Positions 7,358 to 17,075 are shown, numbered from the stretch's first letter. The stretch: DNA of 24,045 bases from Pseudomonadota bacterium (GCA_023387235.1 JAEWIJ010000053.1:1-24045); one strand, 5' to 3'. Notes: generated by a model from the sequence alone, not told the origin. Numbers and translations: made by a program.

Positions 7358-7930
7358 TCAGCCGATCTTGACCATTGTGTCCGTGAGGAACTCGAACGCG
7401 GGCACTTCGAGATTGCGCGGCGCCGGGCCGCGGCGGATGCGCCCTGCCGTATCGTAGTGCGATCCGTGGCAGGGGCAGAACCAGCCGTTGTAGTCGCCCT
7501 TCACGTCGGAGACGCTCTGCCCCTTCGGGATGCAGCCGAGGTGCGTGCAGATGCCGACCATCACGAGCCACTGCTCCTTGCCGGCCTTCGTGCGATTGGC
7601 ATCCGTCGCGGGCGCGGCCTCGGGAAGGGCATCGTTGCGCGCGCTGGGATCGGGAAGTGTCCTGATGTCGACGGCGTTGGCCGCGTCGATCTCGGTCTTG
7701 GTGCGGTGGCGAATGAACACCGGCTTGCCACGCCACATCACGGTGATGGCCTGGCCTTCCTTGACGGGCGCGACGTCGATCTCGGTCGAAGCCAAGGCCT
7801 GAGTCGAAGCGTCCGGGTTCATCTGCTGGATCAGCGGCCAGAGTGTCGCCGCGCCTCCGACGGCTGCGAATGCGCTCGCCGCAACCACCAGAAAATCGCG
7901 CCGTGTCGCATCTTCAGTTTGGGCCGCCAA
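7358..7930 (-). CDS. petA: Ubiquinol-cytochrome c reductase, Rieske iron-sulfur subunit
   Basis: This is the 2Fe-2S Rieske subunit (also fbcF) of the bc1 complex and the first gene of the operon. The cluster-binding boxes are CTHLGC (C128, H130, C133) and CPCHGSH (C152, C154, H155). A Tat-type signal anchor begins with TRRDFLVVAASAF (twin Arg at residues 10-11). I use the TTG start at 7928-7930 because AGGAGG (7936-7941) lies five bases upstream and the resulting 190 residues fit the family. The next ATG upstream (8038) would add 36 residues of unrelated sequence and has no site. The next internal ATG would remove the Tat signal. Confidence 0.95.
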   Translation of the reverse strand: MAAQTEDATRRDFLVVAASAFAAVGGAATLWPLIQQMNPDASTQALASTEIDVAPVKEGQAITVMWRGKPVFIRHRTKTEIDAANAVDIRTLPDPSARNDALPEAAPATDANRTKAGKEQWLVMVGICTHLGCIPKGQSVSDVKGDYNGWFCPCHGSHYDTAGRIRRGPAPRNLEVPAFEFLTDTMVKIG

Positions 7931-8321
7931 ATCAGCCTCCTCTTTCCTGCCCCGGGGACATGGCCCGCCCCGACTTTCCTCGGCCGAAAACCGCTCGGCC
8001 GCACCGCCGCTCAAGACCACGCTGCGAGGGATTGGCACAGGCTCGACGCCACCGAGAACCGGCTATCAATTGCCCCCATGGCGCGGATTCGCGCCATCAA
8101 TCAGCCATACCCCTGACGCGGTGTCCCCGTACATATGACGCGAGCCCGCTCCTCCCCGGAACGGGCGATTTGACGCGCGTACTTTTTGCATCCTTTCTAA
8201 GCAGGCACAAGCGCGCAGGCCGGCATGGCCGAGGGGCAATTTGGCGCATGGCGGCGCGGGCGAGGCAAGGTGGCGCCAATGCACGCGCGCGGCCCGCCGA
8301 AAACCACGGACAACCGAGCTG
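7931..8321. other. Divergent intergenic region between petA and trmL
   Basis: These 391 bases hold no gene I can support. They must contain the petABC promoter (minus) and the trmL promoter (plus). I see a perfect 8-bp stem at 8078-8097 and a GC palindrome pair, CGGCCG...CGGCCG, around 7980-8000. A TTGACG at 8173-8178 has only a poor -10 after it, so I do not call a promoter. Confidence 0.6.
8078..8097. promoter_or_regulatory. Perfect 8-bp inverted repeat upstream of petABC
   Basis: ATGGCGCG (8078-8085) and CGCGCCAT (8090-8097) flank GATT. It sits between the divergent petA and trmL genes, so it could be an operator or a leader hairpin of the bc1 operon. No matching regulator site is recognised. 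Confidence 0.35.
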
Positions 8322-8780
8322 ATGCGCCTCGCCCTCTATCAGCCTGACATTCCTCAGAATGCCGGAACGATTCTGCGGCTTGCCGCCTGTCTTGGCGTCG
8401 CCGTCGACGTGATCGGGCCGGCGGGCTTCGACATGAGCGACCGCAATCTCAGGCGCGCCGGGCTCGACTATCTCAATCATGTGGAGATCGCGCGCCACGT
8501 GTCGTTCGCGGCCTTCCAGGAGGCGCGGCGCGGCCGCCTCGTGCTGCTCACGACGGCCGCCAGCACCGCCTACACGGACTTCGCATTTGCCGCCGATGAT
8601 ACGCTGCTGCTCGGCCGCGAAAGTGCCGGTGTGCCAGCAAGCGTGCACGACGTCGCCGACGCGCGCGTGAGGATCCCCATGCGGACTGGCCTGCGCTCGC
8701 TCAATATCGCGGTCGCTGCGGCGATGGTGCTCGGCGAGGCGCTGCGCCAGACGGGTGCGGGTTCGTTCGGGAAAACTTAG
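8322..8780 (+). CDS. trmL: tRNA (cytidine(34)-2'-O)-methyltransferase
   Basis: TrmL is a small SPOUT-class enzyme that 2'-O-methylates the wobble base of tRNA-Leu(CAA/UAA) using S-adenosylmethionine. The 152-residue product has the family opening MRLALYQPDIPQNAGTILR, the middle LLLGRESAGVP (motif 2), and the C-terminal knot segment IPMRTGLRSLNIAVAAAMV (motif 3). I start at 8322, where homology begins. Upstream in-frame ATG codons encode unrelated sequence, and no strong Shine-Dalgarno is visible for either. The gene diverges from petABC. Its TAG overlaps the TAA of the convergent dioxygenase gene by four bases. A tRNA-Leu gene lies 8 kb away, but with the UAG anticodon. Confidence 0.93.
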   Translation: MRLALYQPDIPQNAGTILRLAACLGVAVDVIGPAGFDMSDRNLRRAGLDYLNHVEIARHVSFAAFQEARRGRLVLLTTAASTAYTDFAFAADDTLLLGRESAGVPASVHDVADARVRIPMRTGLRSLNIAVAAAMVLGEALRQTGAGSFGKT

Positions 8781-9574
8781 ACGCGCGGCCAGACCTGCGG
8801 GAACTCGGGCGCCTCGAAGGGTGCGCCGTGCTCGAATTCGAGATCGGGGAATGGCGGCGAGGTGCGGCCGTTGCGTTTGACGAACGTGGCGCCGTCACCC
8901 ACCCAGCGGAAGGAGATGGCGCGGCGGCGGTTTGTCGTCGTGTTGGCCGGCGCGCCGTGCAGCGTGCGGAAGTCGAACGCGACGACGTCGCCCGGCTGCA
9001 TGGGCCAGGAGCGAATCTCGAATTCGCCCTTGCGCGTCGCCATGTCGGGCACGCGCTCGCTCTCGTCACCTGCGTAGAGGCTCGTACCGTCGAAGCGCTC
9101 GGGGCGGAAATCCTTGCCCCACCTGTGCGAACCCGCGACGTACTCGAGCGCGATCTCTGCCGGCACCGGATCGAGCGGCACCCAGAAGCTCACCGATTTC
9201 CGGCCGTCGACGAGATAGTACGGCTGGTCCTGGTGCCAGGGCGTCGGCATGGAGTTGCCGGGCTCCTTGACGAGCACATGGTCGTGGAAGAAGCGCGCGG
9301 TGTTGGAACGCATGAGGCGGGCCGCCGCCTCCGCCATGCCCGAGTTGAGCACCGCATCCCGATAGCCCGTGATACGCTGCCAGTTGCAGAAGTCCTGGAA
9401 GAACGGCGCGGTGCCGTCGGCAGGGCGGTAGGTGCGTTCGAAGCGGCTCGGCGCCGCCATGTTCTCGGCGACCGCCCCGCCAAGCTCCGTGACGCGGTCG
9501 GCCAGCAGGCCCGGCAGCAGCACGACGCCGTCGCGCTCGAAGGCTTCGACCTGCTCGTCGCTGATGCTGACCAC
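8777..9574 (-). CDS. Phytanoyl-CoA dioxygenase (PhyH) family protein
   Basis: This is a 265-residue Fe(II)/2-oxoglutarate-dependent oxygenase-like protein. The facial triad is visible: H114 and D116 in TPWHQDQPYY, and H206 in FRTLHGAPANT. An Arg a dozen residues later is a candidate 2-oxoglutarate ligand. The GTG start at 9572-9574 is supported by GGGAGGG (9579-9585) at proper spacing. The ATG at 9637 would add 21 residues and lacks a site. The substrate is unknown: PhyH relatives hydroxylate very different small molecules. It lies 66 bases downstream of the HU gene on the same strand, and its 3' end overlaps trmL convergently by four bases. Nothing nearby indicates a pathway. Confidence 0.87.
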   Translation of the reverse strand: MVSISDEQVEAFERDGVVLLPGLLADRVTELGGAVAENMAAPSRFERTYRPADGTAPFFQDFCNWQRITGYRDAVLNSGMAEAAARLMRSNTARFFHDHVLVKEPGNSMPTPWHQDQPYYLVDGRKSVSFWVPLDPVPAEIALEYVAGSHRWGKDFRPERFDGTSLYAGDESERVPDMATRKGEFEIRSWPMQPGDVVAFDFRTLHGAPANTTTNRRRAISFRWVGDGATFVKRNGRTSPPFPDLEFEHGAPFEAPEFPQVWPRV

Positions 9575-9640
9575 GCTTCCCTCCCGTTGCCCTCTGGCGC
9601 CAGCCGCGATCCTGCAGATCAGCGGCCGCGCCGGCAAGGC

Positions 9641-9913
9641 TTAGTTGAGCGCGTCCTTGAGGCCCTTCGCGGCCTGGAACTTGGGGACGATCGACGCCTT
9701 GATCTCGATCTCCGCGCCAGTCTGCGGATTGCGCGCCTTGCGTGCCGCGCGCTTGCCGACCTTGAAGGCGCCGAAACCCGGGAGGCGCACTTCCTCGCCC
9801 TTCTGCAGGGTGGCCTGGATATGCTTCAGCACCGCGTCGACGACATCGCCGGCCTTTTCCTTGGTCAGCTCGGTATCGGCCGCCACCGCGTCGATCAGAT
9901 CCTTCTTGCTCAT
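9641..9913 (-). CDS. hup: DNA-binding protein HU
   Basis: HU is a small histone-like nucleoid protein. The 90-residue product is the standard length and has the hallmark GFGAFKVGKRAARKARNPQTG arm region (about residues 46-66), where the RNPQTG loop intercalates into DNA. The start is preceded by AAGGAGG six bases upstream. It lies downstream of lon with the lon terminator between them, the usual order in proteobacteria, so it should have its own promoter in the 9914-10166 stretch. Confidence 0.96.
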   Translation of the reverse strand: MSKKDLIDAVAADTELTKEKAGDVVDAVLKHIQATLQKGEEVRLPGFGAFKVGKRAARKARNPQTGAEIEIKASIVPKFQAAKGLKDALN

Positions 9914-10228
9914 CTTGTTCCTCCTTGCGACGCGCCGTGGCGCAGTCCGGGCGAAAATCGCCCCAAATGTTGTCTGGTCAACCGCGCATATCGCGGCGAC
10001 ACCCGCGCTAACAAGCCCCGGGATGCGGCCGCGTCAAGCGTAAAATGTGCGTAAGCTGCGGCCAAATACCGGCGCAGAAGTGCGATGAAACACGCGTTAC
10101 TTGCACCGTGCGTTCGCGGATCGTTGGCTAACGCTGTGTTTACCTACGGCCGCCGGCACAAGCCTATAAAAAAGGACGCCCACCGAATGGCGGGCGTCCT
10201 CGTAATCGTTTCTATTCGCTCGTCGGCG
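9914..10228. other. Intergenic region between hup and lon
   Basis: These 315 bases contain the lon terminator (10167-10200) and, by position, the hup promoter. TTGACG on the minus strand near 10030 has no good -10 at proper distance, so I leave the promoter uncalled. No gene is seen. Confidence 0.6.
10167..10200 (-). terminator. Intrinsic terminator of lon
   Basis: On the minus strand AGGACGCCC (10200-10192) pairs perfectly with GGGCGTCCT (10181-10173), with a ten-base loop, and a T6 run (10173-10168) follows. It lies 28 bases after the lon stop. This is a textbook rho-independent terminator. Confidence 0.92.
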
Positions 10229-12640
10229 TCAGTGCGCGGTCGGCCGCGTATCGCCGCCGCCTTCCTGCACCGGGCCGCTCTCGGTCTCCCAGGCGATCGG
10301 CTCGGGCTGCGTGACGAGCGCGTGCTTCAGCACGTCGTCCATCCGCGCGACCGGCGCGATCTCGAGCGCGTTCTTCACGTTGTCGGGGATCTCGGCGAGA
10401 TCCTTCACGTTCTCCTCCGGGATCAGCACCTTCTTGATGCCGGCCCGAAGCGCCGCGAGGAGCTTCTCCTTCAATCCGCCGATCGGTAGCACGCGACCGC
10501 GCAGCGTGATCTCGCCCGTCATGGCGACATCCTTGCGCACCGGGATCGTGGTGAGCACGGAGATGATCGCCGTGACCATCGCGACACCCGCGGAGGGACC
10601 ATCCTTCGGCGTCGCGCCCTCGGGAACGTGGACGTGGATGTCCTTCGTCTCGAAGCGGGATGCCGGGATGCCGAAGTCCACGGAGCGCGAGCGCACGTAT
10701 GCGTTCGCCGCTTGGATAGACTCCTTCATCACGTCGCGCAGGTTGCCGGTGACGCTCATCTTGCCCTTGCCGGGCATCATGACGCCTTCGATGGTCAGGA
10801 TCTCGCCGCCGACTTCCGTCCAGGCAAGACCGGTGACGACGCCGACCTGATCGGTCAGCTCCGCCTCGCCGTAGCGGTACTTCGGCACGCCGAGATAGTC
10901 GCCAACGTTTTCGTCCGTGACCTCGACCGTCTTCTTGTCCGTCGAGAGGATGTCCTTGACCGCCTTGCGGGCGAGCTTGGAAACCTCGCGTTCGAGCGAG
11001 CGCACGCCCGCTTCACGCGTGTAGCGGCGGATGAGCGTCTTCAGAGCGTCGTCGTCGACCGCCCACTCGCCGGGCTCGAGGCCGTGGGCCTGCTGAGCCT
11101 GCGGAATGAGATGGCGCTTGGCGATCTCGACCTTCTCCTCCTCCGTGTAACCGGCGAGGCGAATGATCTCCATGCGGTCCAGAAGGGCCGGCGGGATGTT
11201 CAGCGTGTTCGCCGTCGTCACGAACATCACGCTCGAAAGGTCATAGTCGACCTCGAGGTAATGGTCGTTGAAGGTGTGGTTCTGCTCGGGGTCAAGAACC
11301 TCGAGCAAAGCCGACGCCGGATCGCCGCGGAAATCCGAGCCCATCTTGTCGATCTCGTCGAGCAGGAAGAGCGGGTTGGTCCGCTTGGCCTTCTTCATCG
11401 ACTGGATGATCTTGCCGGGCATGGAGCCGATGTACGTGCGCCGGTGACCGCGAATCTCGGCCTCGTCACGCACGCCGCCGAGGCTCATGCGCACGAACTC
11501 GCGTCCGGTCGCATTCGCGATCGACTTGCCGAGCGAGGTCTTGCCGACGCCCGGAGGCCCGACGAGGCAGAGGATCGGTCCCTTGAGCTTGTTCGTGCGC
11601 GCCTGCACGGCGAGATACTCGAGGATGCGCTCCTTGACCTTCTCGAGGCCGAAGTGCTCCTTGTCGAGCACGGCTTGCGCCTCGGCGAGATCCTTCTTGA
11701 CCTTGCCGCGCACGCCCCAGGGGATCGACAGCAGCCAGTCGAGGTAGTTGCGCACGACCGTCGCCTCGGCCGACATCGGGCTCATCTGCTTGAGCTTCTT
11801 CAGCTCAGCCAGAGCCTTGTCCTTGGCCTCCTTCGACAGCTTGGTATTCTCGATCTTCTCCTCGAACTCGGCGATGTCGTCGCGCTCGTCGGTGTCGCCG
11901 AGCTCCTTCTGGATCGCCTTCATCTGCTCGTTGAGATAGTACTCGCGCTGCGTCTTCTCCATCTGGCGCTTCACGCGCGAGCGGATCTTCTTCTCCACCT
12001 GCAGCACGGAGATCTCGCTCTCCATGAGCGTGTAGACGCGCTCCAGCCGCTCGGAGACCTTGGTGATCTCGAGCACTTCCTGCTTGTCGGAAATCTTGAC
12101 CGCCAGATGCGAGGCAACCGTGTCGGCGAGTTTCGAGTAGTCCTCGATCAGGCTGATGGTGCCGAGCACCTCGGGGCTGATCTTCTTGTTGAGCTTCACA
12201 TAGCTCTCGAACTGCGACATGGCCGAACGGGCCAGCGCCTCGAGCTCGTCCTTGTTGCCGGAGGTCTCCGGCAGACGCTCGATCTCGGCTTCGAAATGGC
12301 TCGCGTTCTCGGTGTACTTGACGATCTTCGCGCGCGCGCTGCCCTCGACCAGCACCTTCACGGTGCCGTCCGGGAGCTTCAGGAGCTGGAGCACGGAGGC
12401 AAGCGTACCGATCTTGTAGATGGCGCCGGGGGTAGGATCGTCGTCGGCGGCATTCTTCTGCGCAACGAGCAGGATCTGCTTGTCGGTGCGCATAACCTCC
12501 TCGAGCGCATTAATGGAGCGCTCGCGGCCGACGAACAGCGGCACGATCATGTAGGGGAACACCACAATGTCGCGCAGCGGCAGCACAGGGAATACTTCCC
12601 TGCCTGTCCCTTTTTCCCGAACCACTTTTTCTTCGCTCAT
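10229..12640 (-). CDS. lon: ATP-dependent endopeptidase Lon (S16)
   Basis: Lon is a cytosolic AAA+ protease that degrades misfolded and regulatory proteins. The 803-residue product has all parts in order: an N-terminal LON substrate domain (about 15-210), a coiled-coil linker, Walker A GPPGVGKT (361-368), Walker B LLDEIDK (D428, E429), and the C-terminal protease domain. There Ser683 in KDGPSAG and Lys726 form the dyad with the canonical 43-residue spacing. I start at 12640, where AAGGCGG lies upstream and the MSEEK start fits the family. An ATG at 12685 would add 15 residues. The gene is part of the conserved tig-clpP-clpX-lon-hup order but has its own leader (12641-12935). I could not identify a heat-shock promoter with confidence. 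Confidence 0.97.
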   Translation of the reverse strand: MSEEKVVREKGTGREVFPVLPLRDIVVFPYMIVPLFVGRERSINALEEVMRTDKQILLVAQKNAADDDPTPGAIYKIGTLASVLQLLKLPDGTVKVLVEGSARAKIVKYTENASHFEAEIERLPETSGNKDELEALARSAMSQFESYVKLNKKISPEVLGTISLIEDYSKLADTVASHLAVKISDKQEVLEITKVSERLERVYTLMESEISVLQVEKKIRSRVKRQMEKTQREYYLNEQMKAIQKELGDTDERDDIAEFEEKIENTKLSKEAKDKALAELKKLKQMSPMSAEATVVRNYLDWLLSIPWGVRGKVKKDLAEAQAVLDKEHFGLEKVKERILEYLAVQARTNKLKGPILCLVGPPGVGKTSLGKSIANATGREFVRMSLGGVRDEAEIRGHRRTYIGSMPGKIIQSMKKAKRTNPLFLLDEIDKMGSDFRGDPASALLEVLDPEQNHTFNDHYLEVDYDLSSVMFVTTANTLNIPPALLDRMEIIRLAGYTEEEKVEIAKRHLIPQAQQAHGLEPGEWAVDDDALKTLIRRYTREAGVRSLEREVSKLARKAVKDILSTDKKTVEVTDENVGDYLGVPKYRYGEAELTDQVGVVTGLAWTEVGGEILTIEGVMMPGKGKMSVTGNLRDVMKESIQAANAYVRSRSVDFGIPASRFETKDIHVHVPEGATPKDGPSAGVAMVTAIISVLTTIPVRKDVAMTGEITLRGRVLPIGGLKEKLLAALRAGIKKVLIPEENVKDLAEIPDNVKNALEIAPVARMDDVLKHALVTQPEPIAWETESGPVQEGGGDTRPTAH

Positions 12641-12935
12641 GGTGTCACCGCCTTTTCTCTTCGCCACGGGACCCGATACCGGCATCCCGGCAATCCGTTA
12701 ACGCTGCTGCTGGGCCATTTCCGTTGGCCAACCTCGCGACGCGCAACCTCGAGCACTCTCGCCGATCACGCTTACAGGTCTCCGGCCCAGACGGGCGACG
12801 CCCACAGCATAGTACGATCGCAAAGGCTCATATGGTGAGCCCCACGATAGGGTTAAAGAGCCGTGCAGCTCCGCCGCACTCAGCACTGCGCTGATGCAAT
12901 GCGCCCCACCCCTGCGGGCGGCCCCCCTGTCGATC

Positions 12936-14186
<1,251 letters not shown>

Positions 14187-14546
14187 TGGTTCTCCTGCAC
14201 CCGTTCCCGGTCGTATCCGCCGCGGCACGGCAAGCGCGCTGAGCTGCCGCCACCATCCGGAGCCCTGGGGCTTCCGGGTACCCTACCGACGCGTGGACCA
14301 GCTTGTCGAGCTGATCACGGGCCGACCGGCAGATCAACTATCCATTCCGCAAGACCTGCAGCTAACGCTCAGGCCCTTGCGGGAATTGCAACACCTATGT
14401 GACAAACATGCCGCATGTGGTGTTGCATCACCCTTGCAATCCGTGCGCCACATGTGATGTAGGCCACGGAATGCGTCACATTTGAGGTGCGCGGACCCGG
14501 CCGGATCATCAGAACGCCCGTGCGACGAGGCCCGATGGTTCGGCGC
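14187..14546. other. Intergenic region between clpX and clpP
   Basis: These 360 bases contain a 9-bp inverted repeat (14387-14427) and several related CACATG/ATGTGG words nearby, suggesting a regulatory region for clpX. No gene is seen. I find no convincing -35/-10 pair. Confidence 0.55.
14387..14427. promoter_or_regulatory. 9-bp inverted repeat upstream of clpX (possible operator)
   Basis: TGCAACACC (14387-14395) and GGTGTTGCA (14419-14427) are perfect inverted copies separated by 23 bases. The spacer contains GTGAC and CATGTG words. It is not the CIRCE element and matches no operator I know. It is about 200 bases upstream of the clpX start. Confidence 0.4.
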
Positions 14547-15215
14547 TCAGGCGCCCTTTTCCGCGTCCGGCTTCGTCTCGATCTCGTCGCGGCGCGAGAG
14601 CACGCGGTCGATGAGGCCAAATTCCTGGGATTGCTCGGCCGTCATGAAGTAATCGCGGTCGAGCGTCTTTTCAACCATATCGTACGATTGGCCCGTGTGC
14701 TTGACGTACACTTCGTTCAGTCGGCGCTTCATCTTGATGATATCTTCGGCGTGGCGCTCGATATCGCTCGCCTGACCCGAGAAACCACCCGACGGCTGAT
14801 GCACCATGATGCGGGCATTGGGAAGCGCATAGCGCATACCTTTCTCGCCCGCGCAGAGCAGCAACGAGCCCATGGAAGCGGCCTGGCCGATGCACAATGT
14901 CGCAATCGGCGGCTTGATGAACTGCATGGTGTCATAAATGGCCATGCCGGAGGTCACCACGCCGCCCGGCGAGTTGATGTACATGGCGATCTCCTTCTTG
15001 GGGTTCTGGGCCTCCAGGAAGAGAAGCTGCATGCACACGGAGGACGCCATGTGGTCCTCGATCGGGCCGATCACGAAGATGATCCGCTCCTGCAGCATCC
15101 GCGAGGGCAGGTCGTAGGGCCGCTCGCCGCGCGCCGTCTGCTCGATCACCGTCGGCCAGTAGGTGGCGACCGGAGAGTTGTGGAGCCGATCGGCACCGAA
15201 GGGGGGAATCATCAT
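14547..15215 (-). CDS. clpP: ATP-dependent Clp protease proteolytic subunit ClpP
   Basis: ClpP is the serine protease chamber of ClpXP/ClpAP. The 222-residue product carries the catalytic triad in canonical spacing: Ser114 in GQAASMGS, His139 in RIMVHQPSGG and Asp188 in LDRDYFM. The oxyanion-loop GGVVTSG and the N-terminal PYDLPSRMLQERIIF are typical. The start at 15215 has AGGA seven bases upstream. It lies 180 bases downstream of tig, in the conserved order with clpX next. The tig-clpP gap holds a possible heat-shock-type promoter at 15307-15334. Confidence 0.97.
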   Translation of the reverse strand: MMIPPFGADRLHNSPVATYWPTVIEQTARGERPYDLPSRMLQERIIFVIGPIEDHMASSVCMQLLFLEAQNPKKEIAMYINSPGGVVTSGMAIYDTMQFIKPPIATLCIGQAASMGSLLLCAGEKGMRYALPNARIMVHQPSGGFSGQASDIERHAEDIIKMKRRLNEVYVKHTGQSYDMVEKTLDRDYFMTAEQSQEFGLIDRVLSRRDEIETKPDAEKGA

Positions 15216-15306
15216 GGGAGCGTCCTGCGAGCTTGAGTAAGGCGGACGAGCGGGCCGCTCGCTTCGAGGGCCCGCCGGTCGAGAATCACGTCATCGACAT
15301 CTGCAT

Positions 15307-15334
15307 ATATAGGACGCGGCGGCCGGACTTCACC
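15307..15334 (-). promoter_or_regulatory. Candidate (possibly RpoH-type) promoter of clpP
   Basis: On the minus strand GGTGAAG (15328-15334) precedes CCTATAT (15307-15313) by 14 bases. This partly resembles alphaproteobacterial RpoH promoters (CTTGAA-type -35, C-rich then TAT -10). The TATATAT core is the most AT-rich spot in the gap and lies about 90 bases upstream of clpP. The -35 match is weak. Confidence 0.3.
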
Positions 15335-15395
15335 TGTCTCCAGCGCGAACCCCACGGACTTCGGAGCGCCCTGCCGCCCCGGTTCGGCCCTCGGT

Positions 15396-16784
15396 TCAGG
15401 CGGCCGGCGCGCCCGGCACGGCGGCCTCGCCGTCGTCCGGCATCTTCAGCAGGTCCTCGCGGCTCACCTTTTTATCGGTGGGCTTGGCCTCGCCGAGAAT
15501 GTGGTCGACCACCTTGTCCTCATAGATCGGGGCGCGAAGCTGCTGGACGGCGTTCGGCGTCTTCTCGAAGTACTCGTAGACCATGCGCTCCTGGCCGGGG
15601 AAGCGGCGCGCCTCGCGGAAGAGCGCGTTGCGCAGCTCCTCTTGCGTGACCTCGACCTTGGCCTTGGAGCCGATCTCGGCGAGCACGAGACCGAGGCGCA
15701 CGCGGCGCTCGGCCAGCGTGCGATATTCAGCCCGCGCGCTCTCCTCCGTCTTGCCCTCGTCCTCGAAAGTTTTGCCGGACTGCTGGAGCGTGTTCGTCAC
15801 TTGCCCCCAGATCTGGTCAAACTCCTGCTGCACGAGCGCCTCGGGCAGCGCGAATTCATGCGCCTTGTCGAGCGCATCGAGCAACGCGCGCTTGATCTTC
15901 GTGCGCGAGAAATCGGCGTACTCGCCCTCGATGCGCTCGCGCATGACCTTGCGCAGCGCGTCGAGCGACTCGAGACCGAAGCCCTTCGCGAAATCCTCAT
16001 TGATCTCGGGCTTTGCGGGCTTCGAGACCGACTTCACCTTGACGGCGAACGAGGCTGCCTTGCCGGCGAGATGCTCTGCCTGATAGGCCTCCGGGAAGGT
16101 CACGGAGACGGTCCGCTCGTCGCCGGCCTTGGCGCCCTTGAGCTGCTCTTCGAAGCCCGGAATGAAGCTGCCGCTGCCGATGACGAGGTCAGTGTCCTCG
16201 CCCGCGCCGCCCTCGAAGGGCGTACCGTCGATCGAACCGACGAAATCGATCTTGACCTGATCGCCCTCGCCGGCGACGCGGCCTTCCTCGACCTCGAAGG
16301 TCACGTTGCGCTCGGCGAGATCGGCAATGGCCTTGTCGATGGTCTCGTCGTCGACCTCGACGACCTCGCGCTCGAGCTTCAGCGTCGAGAAGTCGACGAG
16401 ATCGAACTTCGGCAGCACCTCGAAGGACATCGTGTAGGCAAGGTCCGCCTTGCCGTCCATGACCTGCTCGAGCTCGTCCTTGTCCTCGCTGAACGCGATC
16501 TCCGGCTGCATGGCCGGGCGCTCCTGGCGATCGGTAAGCGCCTGTTGCGAGGACTTCTCGACGAGGTCCTGCAGAACTTCTGCCATGAGCGAGCGCCCGT
16601 AGACCTTCTTGATATGGCCGACCGGAACCTTGCCCTTGCGGAAGCCCCTGAGCTGGATGGTGTCCTTGACCTCGTCCAGGCGCGTGGTGAAGCGATCGGC
16701 GAGCTCATTGGCCCCGACGACCACCTTGAGCGTCCGCTTCAGTCCATCCGAACTCGTTTCCGTGACTTGCATATCGACCGTCAT
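15396..16784 (-). CDS. tig: Trigger factor (ribosome-associated chaperone)
   Basis: Trigger factor binds at the ribosomal exit tunnel and folds nascent chains. The 462-residue product has the ribosome-binding signature GFRKGKVP (47-54), an FKBP-like prolyl isomerase domain (about 170-255, with GDQVKIDFVGSIDGTPFEGG and FIPGFEEQLKGAKAGDE), and a helical C-terminal chaperone domain ending in an acidic/Ala-Pro tail. The start at 16784 has only a weak GAG upstream. An ATG four codons later gives the more family-like MQVTET opening, so either is possible. It lies downstream of tRNA-Leu on the same strand, with a hairpin (16793-16813) just before the start. Confidence 0.96.
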   Translation of the reverse strand: MTVDMQVTETSSDGLKRTLKVVVGANELADRFTTRLDEVKDTIQLRGFRKGKVPVGHIKKVYGRSLMAEVLQDLVEKSSQQALTDRQERPAMQPEIAFSEDKDELEQVMDGKADLAYTMSFEVLPKFDLVDFSTLKLEREVVEVDDETIDKAIADLAERNVTFEVEEGRVAGEGDQVKIDFVGSIDGTPFEGGAGEDTDLVIGSGSFIPGFEEQLKGAKAGDERTVSVTFPEAYQAEHLAGKAASFAVKVKSVSKPAKPEINEDFAKGFGLESLDALRKVMRERIEGEYADFSRTKIKRALLDALDKAHEFALPEALVQQEFDQIWGQVTNTLQQSGKTFEDEGKTEESARAEYRTLAERRVRLGLVLAEIGSKAKVEVTQEELRNALFREARRFPGQERMVYEYFEKTPNAVQQLRAPIYEDKVVDHILGEAKPTDKKVSREDLLKMPDDGEAAVPGAPAA

Positions 16785-16792
16785 CCACTCGT

Positions 16793-16813
16793 AAAGGCGG
16801 CTGAAGTGCCGCC
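16793..16813 (-). terminator. Hairpin between tRNA-Leu and tig (possible terminator)
   Basis: On the minus strand GGCGGC (16813-16808) pairs with GCCGCC (16801-16796) around six bases, then TTTA follows. It lies about 60 bases after the tRNA and nine bases before the tig ATG. It may end tRNA-Leu transcription, but the T tract is short. It could equally be part of the tig leader. Confidence 0.45.
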
Positions 16814-16872
16814 GCTATGGCTCGCTCTGCCCTATCTCTTTGGGGCATCACGTGAATTTCTCATCCTCGGCT

Positions 16873-16957
16873 TGGTGCGGACGGAGGGACTCGAACCCCC
16901 ACGACTTGCGTCGCTGGAACCTAAATCCAGTGCGTCTACCAATTCCGCCACGCCCGC
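16873..16957 (-). tRNA. tRNA-Leu (anticodon UAG)
   Basis: The minus strand reads GCGGGCG at the 5' end (16957-16951), pairing with CGTCCGC at the 3' end with one G-U pair, followed by discriminator A (16876) and an encoded CCA (16873-16875). The anticodon stem CTGGA/TCCAG encloses TTTAGGT, so the anticodon is UAG (16921-16923). The long variable arm and GGTTCGAGTCC T arm are those of a class II leucine tRNA. Confidence 0.97.
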
Positions 16958-16994
16958 AGCCCGCGCTTGCCGCTTCCGGGCGCGATGGCGCCGA

Positions 16995-17024
16995 CATATA
17001 TCCGCCCCTGTTGCCCGGGATCAA
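16995..17024 (-). promoter_or_regulatory. Candidate promoter of tRNA-Leu
   Basis: TTGATC (17019-17024) is followed after 18 bases by TATATG (16995-17000) on the minus strand, about 38 bases upstream of the tRNA 5' end. Position and boxes fit a sigma-70-type promoter. Confidence 0.5.
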
Positions 17025-17075
17025 CGCTTTCTTTGGGGGATGGCGGGCCCAAACGTCAATTGGGGCGCCGGCCCC

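Noticed and set aside
9990..10035. TTGACG/TTGTTA as a hup promoter
   Set aside because: The -10 box matches poorly and the alternative spacings are no better.
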